This document shows, piece after piece, positions 62,319 to 64,000 of a stretch of DNA of 64,000 nucleotides. A model generated the notes under the pieces. The model was not told where the DNA came from. It was given only the letters and a program-made list of their open reading frames with translations, and did not search any database. Position 1 is the stretch's first letter; each line of letters starts with the position of its first letter. The position numbers were made by a program, and so were the translations under genes. The stretch is from Rhynchosporium graminicola (taxonomy: Eukaryota > Ascomycota > Leotiomycetes > Helotiales > Ploettnerulaceae): positions 860,844 to 924,843 of the forward strand of contig FJUW01000020.1 in the NCBI GenBank assembly GCA_900074885.1. Reading direction: 5' to 3'.

Positions 62319-64000
62319 TTAGGAGTATTAGTTAGTAGAGAAGAGGAAGAGGATAGCTTGTTATAGATAAGAGTTCTAGTTGTATTTAGCGGAGTATTTA
62401 GCCTAAGAGGCTCGCTACGGATAAGAGTATTTAAAGAGAGCGAGATATCTAGCTTAAGAGTAAATACTTATTAGTAATAAGCTTTTATCGTATACTTTCA
62501 CCTATTATATATAGTCACGTTATATCTGATCACCTGTATAGCTTAGTATATACTTATATGATCTCCTTATATATTTAAAGTAAGCTTTCTCTCTTCCTTC
62601 TGAAGAGATAATACTCTTTATAATTAATATTCAGAGACTACTTTAATTCTCTATCTTCTAATATCTTAGAGTGATCTTTTACTACTAATAAAGCCTACCT
62701 TACTTTTATATTATAGTTAAGAGCTATATATTAATATATCGCTTTTAAAGCTACCTATTTTATATATAGAAGTAAAGCTTTATTCTAGCTTTCGATTACT
62801 TAAGTTACTTATTTAGGCCTTTTATAATATATTAATTAATATTCTATAAAGCTTATATTAGCTTTTCAACTACTTAAACTATATCTTTTAATAATCCTTC
62901 TGATAACTTACTTAATCTAAGTAATAAGATAGTCTATAAGAAGCTAGAGTAATAGCTAGATTAGATTTCTTATGTTCAGTTTATAGCTAGTATAATCAGG
63001 GTATAGTAATATATAGACCTAGATCTACTAGACTAAGTCTCCTTAGCTAAGCTTCTTCAGATCCGACTATAACTACTATAAGGGATCGCAGATAGCGAGA
63101 ATCGAAGCTCTAAAGTAGACTTTAATATAGAGATAAAAGCTTAAGAGCTTAAATTAGTTTAATAAGCTAAGAAGCAGATCTCTGAACTAACTAGAAGTAC
63201 TTAAGATATGAGTTAAGTACTTAATCTAACTTCGGTATATATTATTCTAATTAAACTTAAAAAACTTATTATAATTATTATAATATCTCGGAAAGCTAAA
63301 GTAGAGATCGAAAATAAGTAATTTATACTCGATCTTGCTACTAATAGCTAAAAGGCTATTACTTATACTAAAATCTATATATAGATAGAGAAGACTATAT
63401 TACCTACTTACTTAGCTCTAGCGATTAAGAGATTACTAGCTAAAAAGAGAATAAACTTTTAATACTTTCTAAGAGCTTTAAGATAAGAGCTCTATTAAAT
63501 TAATACGATTATTTAATCTATAGTACAGAAAGCTTATAGGCTTTATCTTATTATAGGAGTATCTGCTAAAGGTAAAGAAAGAGATAGTAATTTAAACCCT
63601 TAAGCTTAGATCGTTAAACTTTAATCTCTAATTAGAGATTATATACTTTATAAGGTCCCGGACGTCGAAGGATCTCTTAGAATTATAGACTTCCTAAATA
63701 TAATTAAATCTTTCGATTACTTTTAGGTAAATAACCTTCTGATTAAGTACTAAAGAGCTAAGCTATATAGAAGACTTTTACTATATACTCTTAAGAAGCT
63801 CGCTAAGGAATTCTATATGAGTTAAGTTAATTATATATATTAGGAGTTTTAAAGTAGTATAAAGAAAGATTAAGGTATTTTCCTAACGCTTATATCTAGA
63901 GTTAATACTAATATTAGCTTATTCTATGCTACTACTAGTAGATCAGAACGTATTAAGTACTCTTATCTATATATAAAAGATAAAACTTATCTCTAGAAGC

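Larger units (their letters stand above)
59990..64000. other. AT-rich, RIP-like repeat block
   Basis: From about 59990 to the window end the base composition shifts to strongly AT. TpA is frequent and CpA/TpG scarce, with stops in all frames and no coding frame beyond about 60 codons. This is the pattern left by repeat-induced point mutation. The block contains a tandem array, a palindrome and a miniature LTR element (separate entries). The rest (62320-64000) is probably decayed retroelement sequence, but no domain can be read. Confidence 0.85.

Noticed and set aside
62144..62335. 63-codon frame over the right LTR of the miniature element
   Set aside because: It runs through the LTR and is explained by the element; no coding evidence.
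58208..64000. Secondary-metabolite cluster around the peroxygenase
   Set aside because: No synthase, transporter or regulator gene is near; only repeats lie beyond it.

Overview
The window looks like the nuclear genome of a filamentous ascomycete (Pezizomycotina). Genes carry short introns of mostly 47-100 nt with GT..AG ends and CTAAC/CTGAC-type branch sites. The gene set is fungal: FlbA-type RGS, CYP61/ERG5, DASH Ask1, Rrn7, Paf1-complex Cdc73, a CCG-6-like GPI wall protein. An AT-rich block with CpA/TpG depletion looks like RIP (repeat-induced point mutation). A Leotiomycete (Helotiales-like) is my best guess, but this is inference. Exon boundaries below were worked out by hand from splice signals, reading-frame phase and family alignment from memory; no search was run.

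Layout. 1-13 kb: a MOSC protein (+), a nonautonomous inverted-repeat element (3596-4070), a GH13 alpha-glucosidase (-), a broken or unresolved SUR7/PalI-like membrane gene (-), and a GPI wall protein (-). 13-22.7 kb: the G-protein regulator flbA (-) followed by about 7.2 kb with no recognisable gene, rich in TACCTAGGTA-type motifs and microsatellites. 22.7-31.6 kb: cdc73 (-), a conserved fungal protein of unknown function (-) and translation factor eIF5B (-). 31.6-46 kb: a 1362-aa MMS1/CPSF-A-like protein (-), a TBC1D20/Gyp8-type RabGAP (+), Vps52 (-), a short assembly gap, eIF5A (+) and Rrn7 (-). 46-56 kb: ubiquitin-L40 fusion (+), a Yip1-family protein (+), a mitochondrial rhodanese (-), Ask1 (+), a small unknown protein (-) and ERG5 (-). 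56-64 kb: gene-poor accessory-type DNA with one secreted heme-thiolate peroxygenase (58208-59090), then an AT-rich RIP-like block. That block holds a ~200-bp tandem array, a nested palindrome and a 554-bp miniature LTR element.

Functionally this is mostly a housekeeping neighbourhood: translation (eIF5B, eIF5A, ubiquitin-L40), transcription (Cdc73, Rrn7), membrane traffic (RabGAP, Vps52, Yip1), mitosis (Ask1), sterol synthesis (ERG5) and development/signalling (FlbA). I see no operon-like or biosynthetic cluster. The more unusual signals are fine gene structure (a start codon split by an intron plus a 7-nt exon in ubiquitin-L40; a stop-free 48-nt intron inside the flbA RGS domain; a GC-AG intron) and the repeat architecture at the right end.
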